NCBI GenBank assembly: GCA_016741915.1
Contig: JACVCS010000017.1
Span: 1-52,122 of the forward strand
Direction: 5' to 3'
From: Phycisphaerales bacterium
GTDB lineage: Bacteria > Planctomycetota > Phycisphaerae > Phycisphaerales > UBA1924
DNA: 52,122 nucleotides
The position numbers were made by a program, and so were the translations under genes. Shown in pieces: positions 7,021-16,502 of the stretch (positions are counted from its first letter, which is position 1; each line of letters begins with the position of its first letter). The notes beneath the pieces were generated by a model. It saw nothing but the letters and a program-made list of their open reading frames with translations, was not told the DNA's origin and did not search any database.

Positions 7021-8547
7021 ATGGGCGGCGCACCACGGACGGAGCTCTCGGCGGAACTGCTGCGGACGATGCACGCCATCCGCGACAAGGCGGTGGAGTA
7101 TGGGCTGGACTTTTACGAGGTGATCTTCGAGGTCCTGCCGTTTGACGTGATGAACCAGATCGCCGCGTACGGCGGGTTCCCGGTGCGGTATCCGCACTGG
7201 CGGTGGGGGATGGAGTACGAGAAGCTCAGCAAGCGCGACGCGTACGGGCTGGGGCGGATTTACGAGATGGTGATCAACACCGACCCGGTGTACGCGTATC
7301 TGCAGGAGAGCAACAGCGTCACGGATCAGAAGCTCGTGATGGCGCACGTCTTCGGGCACGCGGACTTCTTCAAGAACAACGCGTGGTTCCGCATGACCAA
7401 CCGCAAGATGCTCGACGAGATGGCGAACCACGCCACGCGGATCCGGCGGCACATCGATCGGCACGGGCAGGAACGCGTCGAGCGGTTTATCGATACGTGC
7501 CTGAGCATCGAGTCGCTGATCGATACGCACGGGCAGTTTGTGCAGCGTGCGACGGGGGAGGATGATGCGCGGCCGTTTGTGCCTGAAAGGCTGCGATCGA
7601 AGGACTACATGGACCCGTTCGTGAACCCGCGCTCGGAGATCGATCGGCAGCGGCGTGAGCACGAGCAGCGGGCGATCGCGGCGCGCGGGCGCGTGCCGGA
7701 CAGGCCCACACGCGACGTGCTGGCGTTTCTCACGCGGCATGCGCCGCTGGAGGAGTGGCAGCGGGACGTGTTGTCGATCGTGCGGGAGGAGGCGTACTAC
7801 TTTGTGCCGCAGGCGATGACGAAGATCATGAACGAGGGGTGGGCGAGCTATTGGCACAGCAAGCTGATGACGCACCATTTCTGCGGGGCGGACGAGGTGG
7901 TGCACTATTGCGACCAGCACTCGGGGGTGATCCACATGCCCTCGGGCGGGTTCAACCCGTACAAGATCGGCATCGAGCTTTGGCGTGATATCGAGCGGCG
8001 GTGGGACACGGGGCAGCACGGGCCGGGGTGGGAAGCGCTCGACGGCGTGGGGGAGAAGCAGCGGTACAACGACCAGAGCAACGCGGGTCGGGAGAAGATT
8101 TTTCAGGTGCGGAAGATCTACAACGACGTGATGTTTGTTGACGAGTTTTTGACGGAGGAGTTTGCCGAGCGGCTGCGGATGTATCAGACGCGGACGGACG
8201 GGCAGACGGGGGAGACGCGGATTGCGAGCCGGGAGTTTGCGAAGGTCAAGCAGACGCTGCTGCATTATCTGACGAACCGGGGCGAACCGTTTATCTATGT
8301 GGTGGACGGGAACTACCTCAATCGCGGGGAGCTGTATTTGGCGCACCAGTGGTCGGGGCTTGAGGTTGACGGTGCCCGCGCGGGGCAGGTGCTCGGGGCG
8401 CTGCGCGAGCTGTGGGGGCGGCCTGTGCACTTGCAGATGCGTTACCGCGATGAGATGCACCTGTTCACGGTCGATGAGGTGGGCGGGGCGGTGAAGTCGG
8501 AGCGGATCGGCGATGACACGCCCAAGCCGGCGGCGATGGTGGCGTGA
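7021..8547 (+). CDS. SpoVR family protein
   Basis: 508 residues, the usual SpoVR/YcgB length. Typical blocks are YGLDFYEVIFEVLPFDVMNQ near residue 30, FPVRYPHWRWGMEYEKL, YAYLQESNSVTDQKLVMAHV and GHADFFKNNAWF, later ALTKIMNEGW-like AMTKIMNEGWASYWHSKLM and NPYKIGIELWRDIERRWD. The family is named for a Bacillus sporulation gene but occurs widely in non-sporulating bacteria, where it is usually co-transcribed with the PrkA-type kinase yeaG and with yeaH. Neither partner is in this window. The biochemical function is unknown. The ATG at 7021 has GGAG about 10 nt upstream. The gene is preceded by a heptamer repeat and followed by an octamer repeat array. Confidence 0.93.
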   Translation: MGGAPRTELSAELLRTMHAIRDKAVEYGLDFYEVIFEVLPFDVMNQIAAYGGFPVRYPHWRWGMEYEKLSKRDAYGLGRIYEMVINTDPVYAYLQESNSVTDQKLVMAHVFGHADFFKNNAWFRMTNRKMLDEMANHATRIRRHIDRHGQERVERFIDTCLSIESLIDTHGQFVQRATGEDDARPFVPERLRSKDYMDPFVNPRSEIDRQRREHEQRAIAARGRVPDRPTRDVLAFLTRHAPLEEWQRDVLSIVREEAYYFVPQAMTKIMNEGWASYWHSKLMTHHFCGADEVVHYCDQHSGVIHMPSGGFNPYKIGIELWRDIERRWDTGQHGPGWEALDGVGEKQRYNDQSNAGREKIFQVRKIYNDVMFVDEFLTEEFAERLRMYQTRTDGQTGETRIASREFAKVKQTLLHYLTNRGEPFIYVVDGNYLNRGELYLAHQWSGLEVDGARAGQVLGALRELWGRPVHLQMRYRDEMHLFTVDEVGGAVKSERIGDDTPKPAAMVA

Positions 8548-8572
8548 ATCGTGAGCGTGAACGCGAACTTGA

Positions 8573-8683
8573 AGTGGCACAGTGGCACAGTGGCACAGTG
8601 GCAAGGCGGCGTAGCCGCGTAGCGGCGAGTCAGGGGCGCGTATCGTCACTCAGCCACTTAGCCACTCGGCCACTTGACCACTT
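8573..8683 (+). repeat. Octamer tandem repeats in both orientations (long imperfect hairpin)
   Basis: AGTGGCAC is repeated from 8573 (three full copies and a fourth lacking its last base, to 8603). From 8647 to 8683 the complementary octamers follow: CACTCAGC, CACTTAGC, CACTCGGC, CACTTGAC, CACTT. The two arrays can pair as one long imperfect stem with a loop of about 43 nt. The element lies between the SpoVR gene and the LptF/LptG-like gene. Confidence 0.85.
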
Positions 8684-8738
8684 CTTCCTTCTGTTGACGG
8701 TCACGGAGGCCCTGGCATCGTGCTAACCTTTGCACGCG

Positions 8739-10514
8739 ATGCGGATTGCGCGCCCCTCGACACTCTGGCGGTTCCTTTCAGGCGAGCTGTGGAAGCTGCT
8801 GTTCGTCACGGCGCTGGTGATGGTGGTGGTTTTTTCGTTCGCGCTGGCGATCAAGCCGCTGGCGGACGGGCGGATTTCGTCGCTGGATGCGCTCTGGCTG
8901 ATGGCGCTGGCGGCGGTTCCGATGCTGCAGTACGCGCTGCCGTTCGCGGCGGGGTTTGCCGCGACGCTGAGTTATCACCGCATGGCGCAGGACAACGAGT
9001 TGACGGCGGTCTATGCGGGGGGCATGTCGCACCGGGCGGTGCTGGTGCCGGCGATGATCAGCGGGGCGGTGCTGTCGGTGGCGTTGCTGCTGATGGCGGA
9101 TCAGGCGATGCCGCGGTTCTGGCGGAAGATCCAGGAGATCGTGACGAACGATTTCACCCGGCTGATTTCCAGCAGCATCGCGCGGGGGCAGAGTCTGGTT
9201 GCGCCCGATGGGCGGCGGGTGCTGTATGCCGACAAACTGATTGAGCGCGAGGTTGATCCGGTGGCGGCCTCCGCGGGCGCGGTGAAGCATTTCATACTTT
9301 TGGGTGTGGTGGTCATTGAGCGGAAGATCGGGACCGGGCTGGCGTGGCAGGCGAGTGCGGCCCGCGCGTCGGTGACGGTCTATCGCGGCGGAGACGATCA
9401 GGAGAGCGAAGAACGCGGTCGCTCACTCACGGTGGTGATGCGCCTGGCGGATTCCGTCGGCGGCAAGAAAGGCGGGACGACCGGGCAAGCGGGCGAGAGC
9501 ACGCTGAGCTTTGTTGTGCCCAGTGAATGGCGTGAGGATCCGAAGTTCTTTTCCTTCGCGGAGATGACCAAGGCGCTGAACGATCCGCGGCGGCTGAGCG
9601 ATGCGGCGGCGCTGCACCGCGGCGTGGCGTCGATGCTCGCGGAGCGGTCGGCGGCGGACCGGCTTCGCGCGACGCTGGAGCGTGACGGGCGCGCGACGAT
9701 GAGCGATCTTTCGGGGCGGACGGTGATGATCCGGGCGGCGGGGCTGGCGCGGGTGCCGGGGATCGCGTCGGGGACGCTGAGCGAGGGTGTGACGAGCGCG
9801 ACGCCGACGGCGAAGGACGGGTTCGCGTTGCTGGCGAAGGGTGGTTGGATCGAAGCGCGGACGACGCTTGAGGATGGGCGGGTGCGTGTGCAGCGGGCGC
9901 GGCGTGCGTGGGCGAGTGTGCCGCCGGCGCTGGAGGGAGAGGCGAGTCTGCTGTCGATCCGGATGCAGGAGGTGACGACCTCCGGCGGCGGATCGGAGGC
10001 GGAGCCGACGACTGAGCCGAGCGGTGAGGGTGAGGGCGGCGCGGTGGCGGGGGTGATCAAGGAGTATGAGATTCCGAACCTGCGGCTGAGCGACGATCCG
10101 CTGCCCGGTTTGGTGGCGATGAGCAGCGAGGAGCTGCGAACGAAGGCGCGGCAGCGGTTGTCGAGCGAGCCGCAGGATAAGTCGCTGGCCTCGGCGTTGG
10201 CGCGGTATGACAGCGCGGTGATCAACGGCGAGCGCGAGGTGCTGAGCAAGCTGCACGAGCGGATCGCCGCGGCGATGGTGAGCGGGCTGATGGTGGTGCT
10301 CGGCGCGGTGATGGGGATGAGGCTGGGGAGCAGTTACCCGCTGGCGGTGTATTTGTGGAGCTTCCTGCCGGCGTTGGGGGCGGTGCTGCTAATCAGCGGC
10401 GGGCAGCGTGCGATGGCGGCTTGGGGCGCGCCGGGGCTGGTGATCATCTATGGCGGGGCGCTGGCGATGGGGCTGCTGACCTTTGCGCAGTACCGGGCGC
10501 TGAAGTGGACGTGA
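8739..10514 (+). CDS. LptF/LptG-family permease (YjgP/YjgQ)
   Basis: 591 residues, longer than the 360-residue LptF/LptG of Proteobacteria. Three membrane helices lie at the N-terminus (LWKLLFVTALVMVVVFSFAL; ALWLMALAAVPMLQYALPFA; AVLVPAMISGAVLSVALLLM). The cytoplasmic segment SYHRMAQDNELTAVYAGGMS is the family hallmark. A large periplasmic domain follows and three helices end the protein. These permeases form the LptB2FG transporter that moves lipopolysaccharide or a related envelope lipid to the outer membrane. The central domain includes a low-complexity stretch (EAEPTTEPSGEGEGG), and the extra length lies there. No lptB or second permease is adjacent. Confidence 0.8.
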   Translation: MRIARPSTLWRFLSGELWKLLFVTALVMVVVFSFALAIKPLADGRISSLDALWLMALAAVPMLQYALPFAAGFAATLSYHRMAQDNELTAVYAGGMSHRAVLVPAMISGAVLSVALLLMADQAMPRFWRKIQEIVTNDFTRLISSSIARGQSLVAPDGRRVLYADKLIEREVDPVAASAGAVKHFILLGVVVIERKIGTGLAWQASAARASVTVYRGGDDQESEERGRSLTVVMRLADSVGGKKGGTTGQAGESTLSFVVPSEWREDPKFFSFAEMTKALNDPRRLSDAAALHRGVASMLAERSAADRLRATLERDGRATMSDLSGRTVMIRAAGLARVPGIASGTLSEGVTSATPTAKDGFALLAKGGWIEARTTLEDGRVRVQRARRAWASVPPALEGEASLLSIRMQEVTTSGGGSEAEPTTEPSGEGEGGAVAGVIKEYEIPNLRLSDDPLPGLVAMSSEELRTKARQRLSSEPQDKSLASALARYDSAVINGEREVLSKLHERIAAAMVSGLMVVLGAVMGMRLGSSYPLAVYLWSFLPALGAVLLISGGQRAMAAWGAPGLVIIYGGALAMGLLTFAQYRALKWT

Positions 10515-10596
10515 GCGGAGGGTGGCGAGGCGACTCGCTTACGCGCGGAGCGTTGAGGCGGTGCGGTTTGGTTTGGGGATGGTGTGAACCAAGAAG

Positions 10597-12312
10597 ATGA
10601 AGCCGATGACGACGCCCAGCGCGAACTTTGCGAGTGATCATGCCGAGGATCGGGCGAGAGGCGGGATCGGCTCGGTGGTTCGGTTGCTCGGTCCGGCGCT
10701 TGTGCTCATCGCGGCGGTGTTGATCGTGCGGTGTGTGTATTTGTTCCTGGCGTGTCCGTACGACCTGAGCGAGGACGAGGCGTTCTATTGGGATTGGTCG
10801 CGGAATCTCGCGTGGAGCTACAACACCAAGGGGCCCGGGATCGCGTGGAGCATTCGTGCGGCGACCGAGGTGTTGGGCACAAGCATGGCCTCGGTGCGGA
10901 TGGTCGCGGTGGTCAGCTCGGCTGTGTGCATGCTCGCGGTTGCGGGCGTGGCGGTGCGGGTCGCCCGGCTCGGCGGGTTGAGTGTGCGAACGCAGAGCCG
11001 AGCGGGGCTGATCGGTGCGGCGTTGATTGCGCTGATGCCGGGGTTGCAGGTGACGGGGCTGATCTCGACGATCGATGGGCCGTATTGCGCGTGCTGGGCG
11101 TTGGCGGCGGCGCTGGCGCTGCGCGGGCTGAGTGATGAGCGGGCGCGGTGGACGTGGATCGCCTTCGGCGCACTGGTGGGCGTGGGGTTCCTGTTCAAGT
11201 ACACGATGCTCATGCTGCTGGTGGGGGTGGTGCTGGCGGTGGTGGTGAATCGGGCGTGGCGTGCGCGGGTGCGTCAGCGGCTGGTGTGGGTGGCTTGTGG
11301 TTTGGTGGTGATGGGTGTGGTTGGGCTTTTGCCTGTGCTGGTGTGGAACGCGCAGCACGAGTGGGCGACGGTGAAGCATCTGCTCTCGCACCTGGGCGTG
11401 CGGTTTGATGGAACAGCTCCGGCGGCGGGCGCGCCGGCGGTCGCGGCGGCGAAGGAGCCGTGGTCGATCCGGTTCTTTGCGGAGTTTGTCGGGGCGCAGA
11501 TCGGCATCGTCGGCGGTGCGGCGGTGGTGCTCATCGCCGGCGCGTGGTGGGCGCTGCGTGACAAGGCGATGACCGCGGCGGGGGCGCTGGTGTGGTTCAG
11601 CTTGCCGCTGCTGGCGATGTATCTGGGGATCGCGCTGATGCAGGAGGCGGAGGGCAACTGGGCGATCGCGGCGTTTGTGACGCTTGCGCCGATCGCGGGC
11701 GTGTGGTGCGCTCGATTTGCCACCAACGCGGGCCTGCGTGAGGCGGGTGATGAGGTGAGCAAAGCGCCGCGGTGGCGGTTCGCGGCGTGGCACGGTTCGG
11801 TGATCGTCGGTGTCGTCACCGGGCTGGGCATGCTCCGGCTTGATCTGGTGCAGGCCTCGCTGCGTGGTGTGAGCGAGAAGGCGGCAAAGCTCGTCCCCGT
11901 TGGGCGGATCATCGGCGCATCAGAGATGGCCCGCGAGATCGATCGGCGGCTCGACGAACTGCGAAAGAGCACCGGGCAGGAGCCCTTCGTGATGGTGCAG
12001 CACTACGGGCGGGCGAGCCAGATGGCGTTCTATCTGCGGAATCAACCCAAGGTCATCTGCGCGTCGAGCTTCGTCGGCGGCGGGCGGCGCGTGCAGCAGG
12101 ACTTCTGGCCTGACCATCGCCCGGACTGGCCCGGGCTGATCGGCAGGCCCGCGGTGGTGGTCGATTCGTTTGATCAGGCGGAGATCTGGCGCGGGTGCTT
12201 TGAGCGCGTCACGCCGATCGGCGAGCTGCCCGGCGGCACGCGCGGCACGCGCTTTGGGTTTATTTGCGAGGGGTACAAGGGGCTCAGCGCACCGGCGAAT
12301 GTTGGCTATTGA
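10597..12312 (+). CDS. GT39/ArnT-like membrane glycosyltransferase
   Basis: 571 residues with 10 or more membrane helices in the first 470. After the first helix comes YDLSEDEAFYWDWSRNLAWS, the lumenal loop of the GT39/GT83 (PMT/ArnT) fold, whose acidic pair D-E is catalytic, followed by KGPGIAW, which parallels the HPP of ArnT. These enzymes transfer a sugar from a polyprenyl-phosphate donor to protein or lipid on the periplasmic side. The last 120 residues form a soluble domain. It lies 82 bp after the LptF/LptG-like gene on the same strand, so the two may form an envelope operon. The sugar and acceptor are unknown. Confidence 0.8.
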   Translation: MKPMTTPSANFASDHAEDRARGGIGSVVRLLGPALVLIAAVLIVRCVYLFLACPYDLSEDEAFYWDWSRNLAWSYNTKGPGIAWSIRAATEVLGTSMASVRMVAVVSSAVCMLAVAGVAVRVARLGGLSVRTQSRAGLIGAALIALMPGLQVTGLISTIDGPYCACWALAAALALRGLSDERARWTWIAFGALVGVGFLFKYTMLMLLVGVVLAVVVNRAWRARVRQRLVWVACGLVVMGVVGLLPVLVWNAQHEWATVKHLLSHLGVRFDGTAPAAGAPAVAAAKEPWSIRFFAEFVGAQIGIVGGAAVVLIAGAWWALRDKAMTAAGALVWFSLPLLAMYLGIALMQEAEGNWAIAAFVTLAPIAGVWCARFATNAGLREAGDEVSKAPRWRFAAWHGSVIVGVVTGLGMLRLDLVQASLRGVSEKAAKLVPVGRIIGASEMAREIDRRLDELRKSTGQEPFVMVQHYGRASQMAFYLRNQPKVICASSFVGGGRRVQQDFWPDHRPDWPGLIGRPAVVVDSFDQAEIWRGCFERVTPIGELPGGTRGTRFGFICEGYKGLSAPANVGY

Positions 12313-12336
12313 GTGAGTACGCCGCGCGGGGATCGA

Positions 12337-15144
12337 TCATCGGCGGAGTTGTTCGTCGAAGAAGCTGTTGAAGAAGGCGTTGTAATCGCCTTCGTTTACG
12401 CCGTTGTTGGGGATGTCGGTGGGGAGGATGGTGCCCTGATCGTCGGCGATGTCGGCGGGTGGGAGCGCGAGGAAAAAGCTGTTGAAGAACGCGTTGTAAT
12501 CGCCCTCGTTGATCCCGGAGTTCGTGCCGGTGGGCGGCGAGTTGCCGCGGTCGTCGGCGATATCGCACCCGGCGCGCCAGATGGGCTTGGCGTGCAGGAT
12601 GGTGACGACGGGGATGTTGATCGGCTGGCCTTCGGTCTGCTCGGTGATCGGATCGGCGGAGTTCACGGTGAAGGCCGCGATATCGGGTGAGTCGCTTGGG
12701 TTGCCGGCGTCGAGCAGCGGTCCCTCGCCCGCGCCGGGGATGCCCGACGAGACGATGGTGAAGACCAGGTCGCCGCCGCGCCAGATGTACGGCGATTGGA
12801 ACGCGATGACGAAGCTGGGCGGCGCGGGCGCCTCGGCGTCGGCGGCATCGTCGGTGGCGCGCAGCGACCACGCGGGGATGACCAGCTCGCCCGAGCGAAC
12901 GACCTTCGCGCCCGTTGGGCTGATGTTGCGGAGGAGCTTGGTTGAGGCGGAGGCGGGGGCGGCGGCCTGTGCCGCGGGCGCGACGGTGATCTGCATCGAC
13001 GCGGCGCGAAGGTCGCTGGTTGGCCAGGCGGCCTCGCCCGGCGCGAGTCGCAGCGCGAGCCCGGTCATCGGCATGCCCTGCGCACGCAGCGGCAGCTCGC
13101 TCATGGAAACCACGAATTGCGTGGTGGAGGGCTGACTGGTCAGCAGTGAGCGATTGGTGCGCGAGCCGCGGACGCTGGCGAGGGATGCCGGGCGTGTGAT
13201 GGCGGGGGTGTAGTGCAGGCGCATGACGGGCGAGACGATTTGCGTTGTTTGCGTGCTGTTGAAGCCCGCGCCCTGAGCGCTCAAGATCCCGCCGACGGCC
13301 AGCGGCAGAGAGTCCAGCCGCAGCGGCGACGCGACGGTGGGGAAGCCCGCGGTGCTGATGGTCAGGTGCAGATCGCCCTTGCCGTAGACATACGGGCGGT
13401 CGAAGGTAATCGTCGGCCCGAAGCGCTGCGCGGGCTGCGGCGTGATGGGGAACGCATCTTTGCTCACGCCCCAGGGCCCCGTGCGCACGCGGACGATGGA
13501 GCCGGCGCGGTTCGAGGCGGGATCGCTGCGCAAACCTGTCGACGTGGTGGCGTTGGGCTTCGCGAGGATGATCTCGAGGGACTGTGTGAGCGCGCCGGTG
13601 CTGGGCCAGCTCTCTCCCGCCGCTCGCAGCGAGATGCCCGTGATGAGCGAGCCCGGTGGGATGATGCTGGTGAGGTCCTCCGCGATGAGCGTTTGCAGCG
13701 TCGCGGGCGTAGTGGCAAAGACGCCCGGGTTTTGACCTTGATTCCCCGTGAGCAGTGCGGCTGCGGGGTCGGGGGCGATGAGCAGGGCGGGGCGGGCGTC
13801 GAAGCTCACGATGGGCGTGGCGGTGAGTGAGCCGAGGGTTGCGGTCTGGGCGTTCTCACCCGTGCTGATCATGGAACGCACGCCGCCGGTGTTGATCGGT
13901 GACGCGTCGAGCTGAGGCGACGCGGCGAGCGAACCGGCGCTGTGACGGATAAGCACCGCGAGCCCGCCGCCGATATAGGTGTAAGGGGTTGTGAAGGGGA
14001 TCGGCTCGCTGAACGAGCGAGCGCCGCTGGGCGAAGCGCCGGAGTCTGGGAACGAGCCCGGGGCGATGTTCAGCGCGCCGGAGCGCACGCCGATGGGCGC
14101 CAAGGCCGAGATGAAGTTCTCGCTGTACGTCGAGCTCATCGTCAGCGCGGTTCGTGAGGCCTGGCCCATCTGGATATCGAAAGCCGCGAACGAAGCGAGA
14201 GCGCCGGCGGCGGGCCAGGCGCTCTTCGACGGCGCGAGGCGGAAGCGCACGCCCTCGATGGTGCTCCCGATGGGCAGATCGCCGAGCTGCGTGCGGTCGA
14301 TGATGACCTGGTACGAGCGCTGCGTGTTGGTCAAGAGGTTGCCGAAGGCGGCACCATCGGCGGGTTCGCCCGCACGTGAGACGGGTGCGGCGGCGGGCGT
14401 TGCCTGCCAGAGCGGCGCGAAGCCCAGCTTGATGATCGGCGCAGGGGCGGCGGCGCCGGTGGCGGTGGTTGCGCCCACGGCGCTGATGGCGGCGATGCCC
14501 CCGGTCCCGTAGTTCGCGTTGGTGTTGTTGATCGCGTCGAGGAAGCGTGTCGTGCCGGTGGGCGCGTTTGAGCCCGGGTGACGCAGCGTGATAGCGATGT
14601 CCTGCCCGTGATAGAGCACGGGGGCCGAGAAGTTCAATAGCGTGGCGAAGTCGTTGACACCCGTGGACGGTGCGCCGCCCGGGAACTGGTTGGCGCTGAT
14701 ACTCAGCGGCGCATTGAAGACCACGGTGCTGTCAGCGGCGGTGTTGCTGGCGAAGGTGTTCGAGAACGCCGAGGCGGGGTTGATGGCGGTCGCCACGTTC
14801 ACCGAGTAGTTGCTGAAGCTCAGCGGCGCGCTGGGCCATGCGCCGGTGCCGTCGGACTTGATGCGCACGGCCAGCGAACTCAGCAGCGAGCCCGGTGCGA
14901 TCCCCGCCAGTTGCTGCCTGCCCAGGATGATCTGCAGTGTGCGTGGGTTGCCCGTCTCGCGCAGCAGCGTGTTCGTCGACGAGTTGCCCGGCACGTTTCG
15001 CAGCGACTCGGGCACGACTACTTCGTCGGCGCGCGAGGTTGTTCCCGCGAAGATGAGCGCAACAAGGATGAAGGCCCTAGCCGAAGCGCCCGCCGAGTTT
15101 GTGCCTTTGGCCGACGGGTTCTTTGAAACGTTGACGCGCAGCAT
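12337..15144 (-). CDS. Secreted protein with four long internal repeats and paired dockerin-like modules
   Basis: 935 residues. The ATG at 15144 has GGAGAGG just upstream; a GTG-started extension to 15321 is unlikely. A signal peptide (ARAFILVALIFAGTTSRADE) is followed by four repeats of roughly 200 residues, each with a segment like 'IPPGS.I.GI..R......AWP' and a later 'PY.Y.GGDL...I' and 'LD.' segment (examples: GIAPGSLLSSLAVRIKS, IPPGSLITGISLRA, FDRPYVYGKGDLHLTIS, FQSPYIWRGGDLVFTIV). The repeats look like beta-sandwich adhesion modules. The protein ends in two dockerin-like modules (DIADDRG...SGINEGDYNAFFNSFF and DIADDQG...NNGVNEGDYNAFFNSFF). It is probably a surface or matrix protein; no catalytic residues are seen. 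Confidence 0.85.
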   Translation of the reverse strand: MLRVNVSKNPSAKGTNSAGASARAFILVALIFAGTTSRADEVVVPESLRNVPGNSSTNTLLRETGNPRTLQIILGRQQLAGIAPGSLLSSLAVRIKSDGTGAWPSAPLSFSNYSVNVATAINPASAFSNTFASNTAADSTVVFNAPLSISANQFPGGAPSTGVNDFATLLNFSAPVLYHGQDIAITLRHPGSNAPTGTTRFLDAINNTNANYGTGGIAAISAVGATTATGAAAPAPIIKLGFAPLWQATPAAAPVSRAGEPADGAAFGNLLTNTQRSYQVIIDRTQLGDLPIGSTIEGVRFRLAPSKSAWPAAGALASFAAFDIQMGQASRTALTMSSTYSENFISALAPIGVRSGALNIAPGSFPDSGASPSGARSFSEPIPFTTPYTYIGGGLAVLIRHSAGSLAASPQLDASPINTGGVRSMISTGENAQTATLGSLTATPIVSFDARPALLIAPDPAAALLTGNQGQNPGVFATTPATLQTLIAEDLTSIIPPGSLITGISLRAAGESWPSTGALTQSLEIILAKPNATTSTGLRSDPASNRAGSIVRVRTGPWGVSKDAFPITPQPAQRFGPTITFDRPYVYGKGDLHLTISTAGFPTVASPLRLDSLPLAVGGILSAQGAGFNSTQTTQIVSPVMRLHYTPAITRPASLASVRGSRTNRSLLTSQPSTTQFVVSMSELPLRAQGMPMTGLALRLAPGEAAWPTSDLRAASMQITVAPAAQAAAPASASTKLLRNISPTGAKVVRSGELVIPAWSLRATDDAADAEAPAPPSFVIAFQSPYIWRGGDLVFTIVSSGIPGAGEGPLLDAGNPSDSPDIAAFTVNSADPITEQTEGQPINIPVVTILHAKPIWRAGCDIADDRGNSPPTGTNSGINEGDYNAFFNSFFLALPPADIADDQGTILPTDIPNNGVNEGDYNAFFNSFFDEQLRR

Positions 15145-15254
15145 GGCACACCTCTCCGGGCGGTTGCCAGAGCCTTTCGCCGCGGCGTCTTTGAACCGAT
15201 GCACCGCACGCCCCGAGAAGGCAGCTCCGCTACCCGCCAGATGGGTATCGTCGG

Positions 15255-16499
15255 TCAGTTCGCGGGTGAAAGTTGAATCGTCGCGAGAGATTGACCGGCC
15301 GCTCGCAAAACCCGGTCGCACAGGTCGTCGATCGAGGAAACGTGTAGGTCCGCCAGGGCCTTTGCCCCGGGGTGCTCACCGGTGAGGGGCGACGCCCCGC
15401 GGAGGAACGCTGGCTCCATGACTTCCAGCAGAGCGCGGTACCACGCCGCGGGCGTGTTGTCGGCAACCAGCAGCGCCGGCGGCGGGGTGATTCCCGACCG
15501 CAAGGCCTGCTCGATGAACGCGCTGCCCGGGGCGGAGCGATCCGCCAGCACCGGTCGGCCGAAGCGCAGCGCGTCGCACAGGAACCGACCGGGCGAGAGG
15601 GCGTGGGGGGAGAGGCGCGGCTTGCGGATGACGGCCGCCAGATCGCTCGCCAGCAGCAGCGTCTCGGGGTGGTGCGTGGTGCTGACGATGCGCAGGCCCT
15701 CGCGGTACTCGCTCAGCCCGCTGCGCTGGGCGATCTGCTGCATGAGCGTCGGCTCGTGGGCGCTGACGATCAGCGCGGGGATGTTCTTTCGGCGTTGATG
15801 GTGCAGGTGCGCAAGCGCGGTGAAGAGCGGCGCAAGGTCGGCCGAGCGTCGCCCATCGCCCGAGAGCAACAACGCGAAGCGGTCGGGGCGGATATCGAGG
15901 GTTCGGCGGGTGAGCGTGCGCAGTGTCGCGGCGCGTTCGATCCCCGGCAGCGGCGTGGGCGCGACAAAGCCGATGTTGACCGTTCGACCTTCGAGCGCTT
16001 CGTGAGGCGGGCGCGGGCGCATGGTCCGCGGGGCGAATGCCAGGTGTCGTTCGATGCGGTGCGCGCCGCCGAGGGCCAGGGCGCGGTGCTCGGCGAGCTG
16101 TCTTCGCAGCGTGCGAAAGCCGACAAGCTCGTGGGCAAGATCGTCGAGACGGAAGTCGGCGATCGCGGGCGTTTCTTCGATGGGTACCCAGACCGCCGCG
16201 GCGTACAACGCCGAGAAACTCACCACCGCGAGGGGCTGACCCGCGAGCGCGCCGACCTTTTCGTCGATGAACGATCGGAACTTCTTCGGCGCGGTGCGGT
16301 GTCGAAAACAGAACGGCACGCGGGCGCAAACGTCAACGCCCGCGCCGGTCTGTTCCGCCGAGCGCGCGTCGGCGATCGATTCGCAGACCAGTTGGACCGT
16401 GCAACCCCGCGCACGCAACCGCAGCGCCGTCTGTGCGGCGAGGGCCGCGCCGTTCCACGGCGCGTCGGCGATGTTCTCAGCCACGATCAGGAGGTTCAT
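15255..16499 (-). CDS. GT-B-like glycosyltransferase or related protein
   Basis: 414 residues. The N-terminus MNLLIVAENIADAPWNGAAL, followed by ALRLRARGCTVQLV, is the usual first strand-loop-helix of GT-B glycosyltransferases. A central segment (VNIGFVAPTPLPGIERAATL, then FALLLSGDGRRS) and a C-terminal half with LRIVSTTHHPETLLLASDLA and SPGRFLCDALRFGRPVLAD resemble the donor-binding half of GT4-type enzymes. The typical GT4 E-x7-E motif is not clear, so activity and sugar are uncertain. It begins 3 bp after the tatC stop codon and is very likely translated from the same mRNA. It may act in surface polysaccharide synthesis. Confidence 0.55.
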   Translation of the reverse strand: MNLLIVAENIADAPWNGAALAAQTALRLRARGCTVQLVCESIADARSAEQTGAGVDVCARVPFCFRHRTAPKKFRSFIDEKVGALAGQPLAVVSFSALYAAAVWVPIEETPAIADFRLDDLAHELVGFRTLRRQLAEHRALALGGAHRIERHLAFAPRTMRPRPPHEALEGRTVNIGFVAPTPLPGIERAATLRTLTRRTLDIRPDRFALLLSGDGRRSADLAPLFTALAHLHHQRRKNIPALIVSAHEPTLMQQIAQRSGLSEYREGLRIVSTTHHPETLLLASDLAAVIRKPRLSPHALSPGRFLCDALRFGRPVLADRSAPGSAFIEQALRSGITPPPALLVADNTPAAWYRALLEVMEPAFLRGASPLTGEHPGAKALADLHVSSIDDLCDRVLRAAGQSLATIQLSPAN

Positions 16500-16502
16500 G
16501 CG

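Noticed and set aside
6922-8649. 575-codon minus-strand open frame opposite SpoVR
   Set aside because: Arg/Pro/His/Val-rich antisense sequence; the plus-strand SpoVR protein matches its family throughout.
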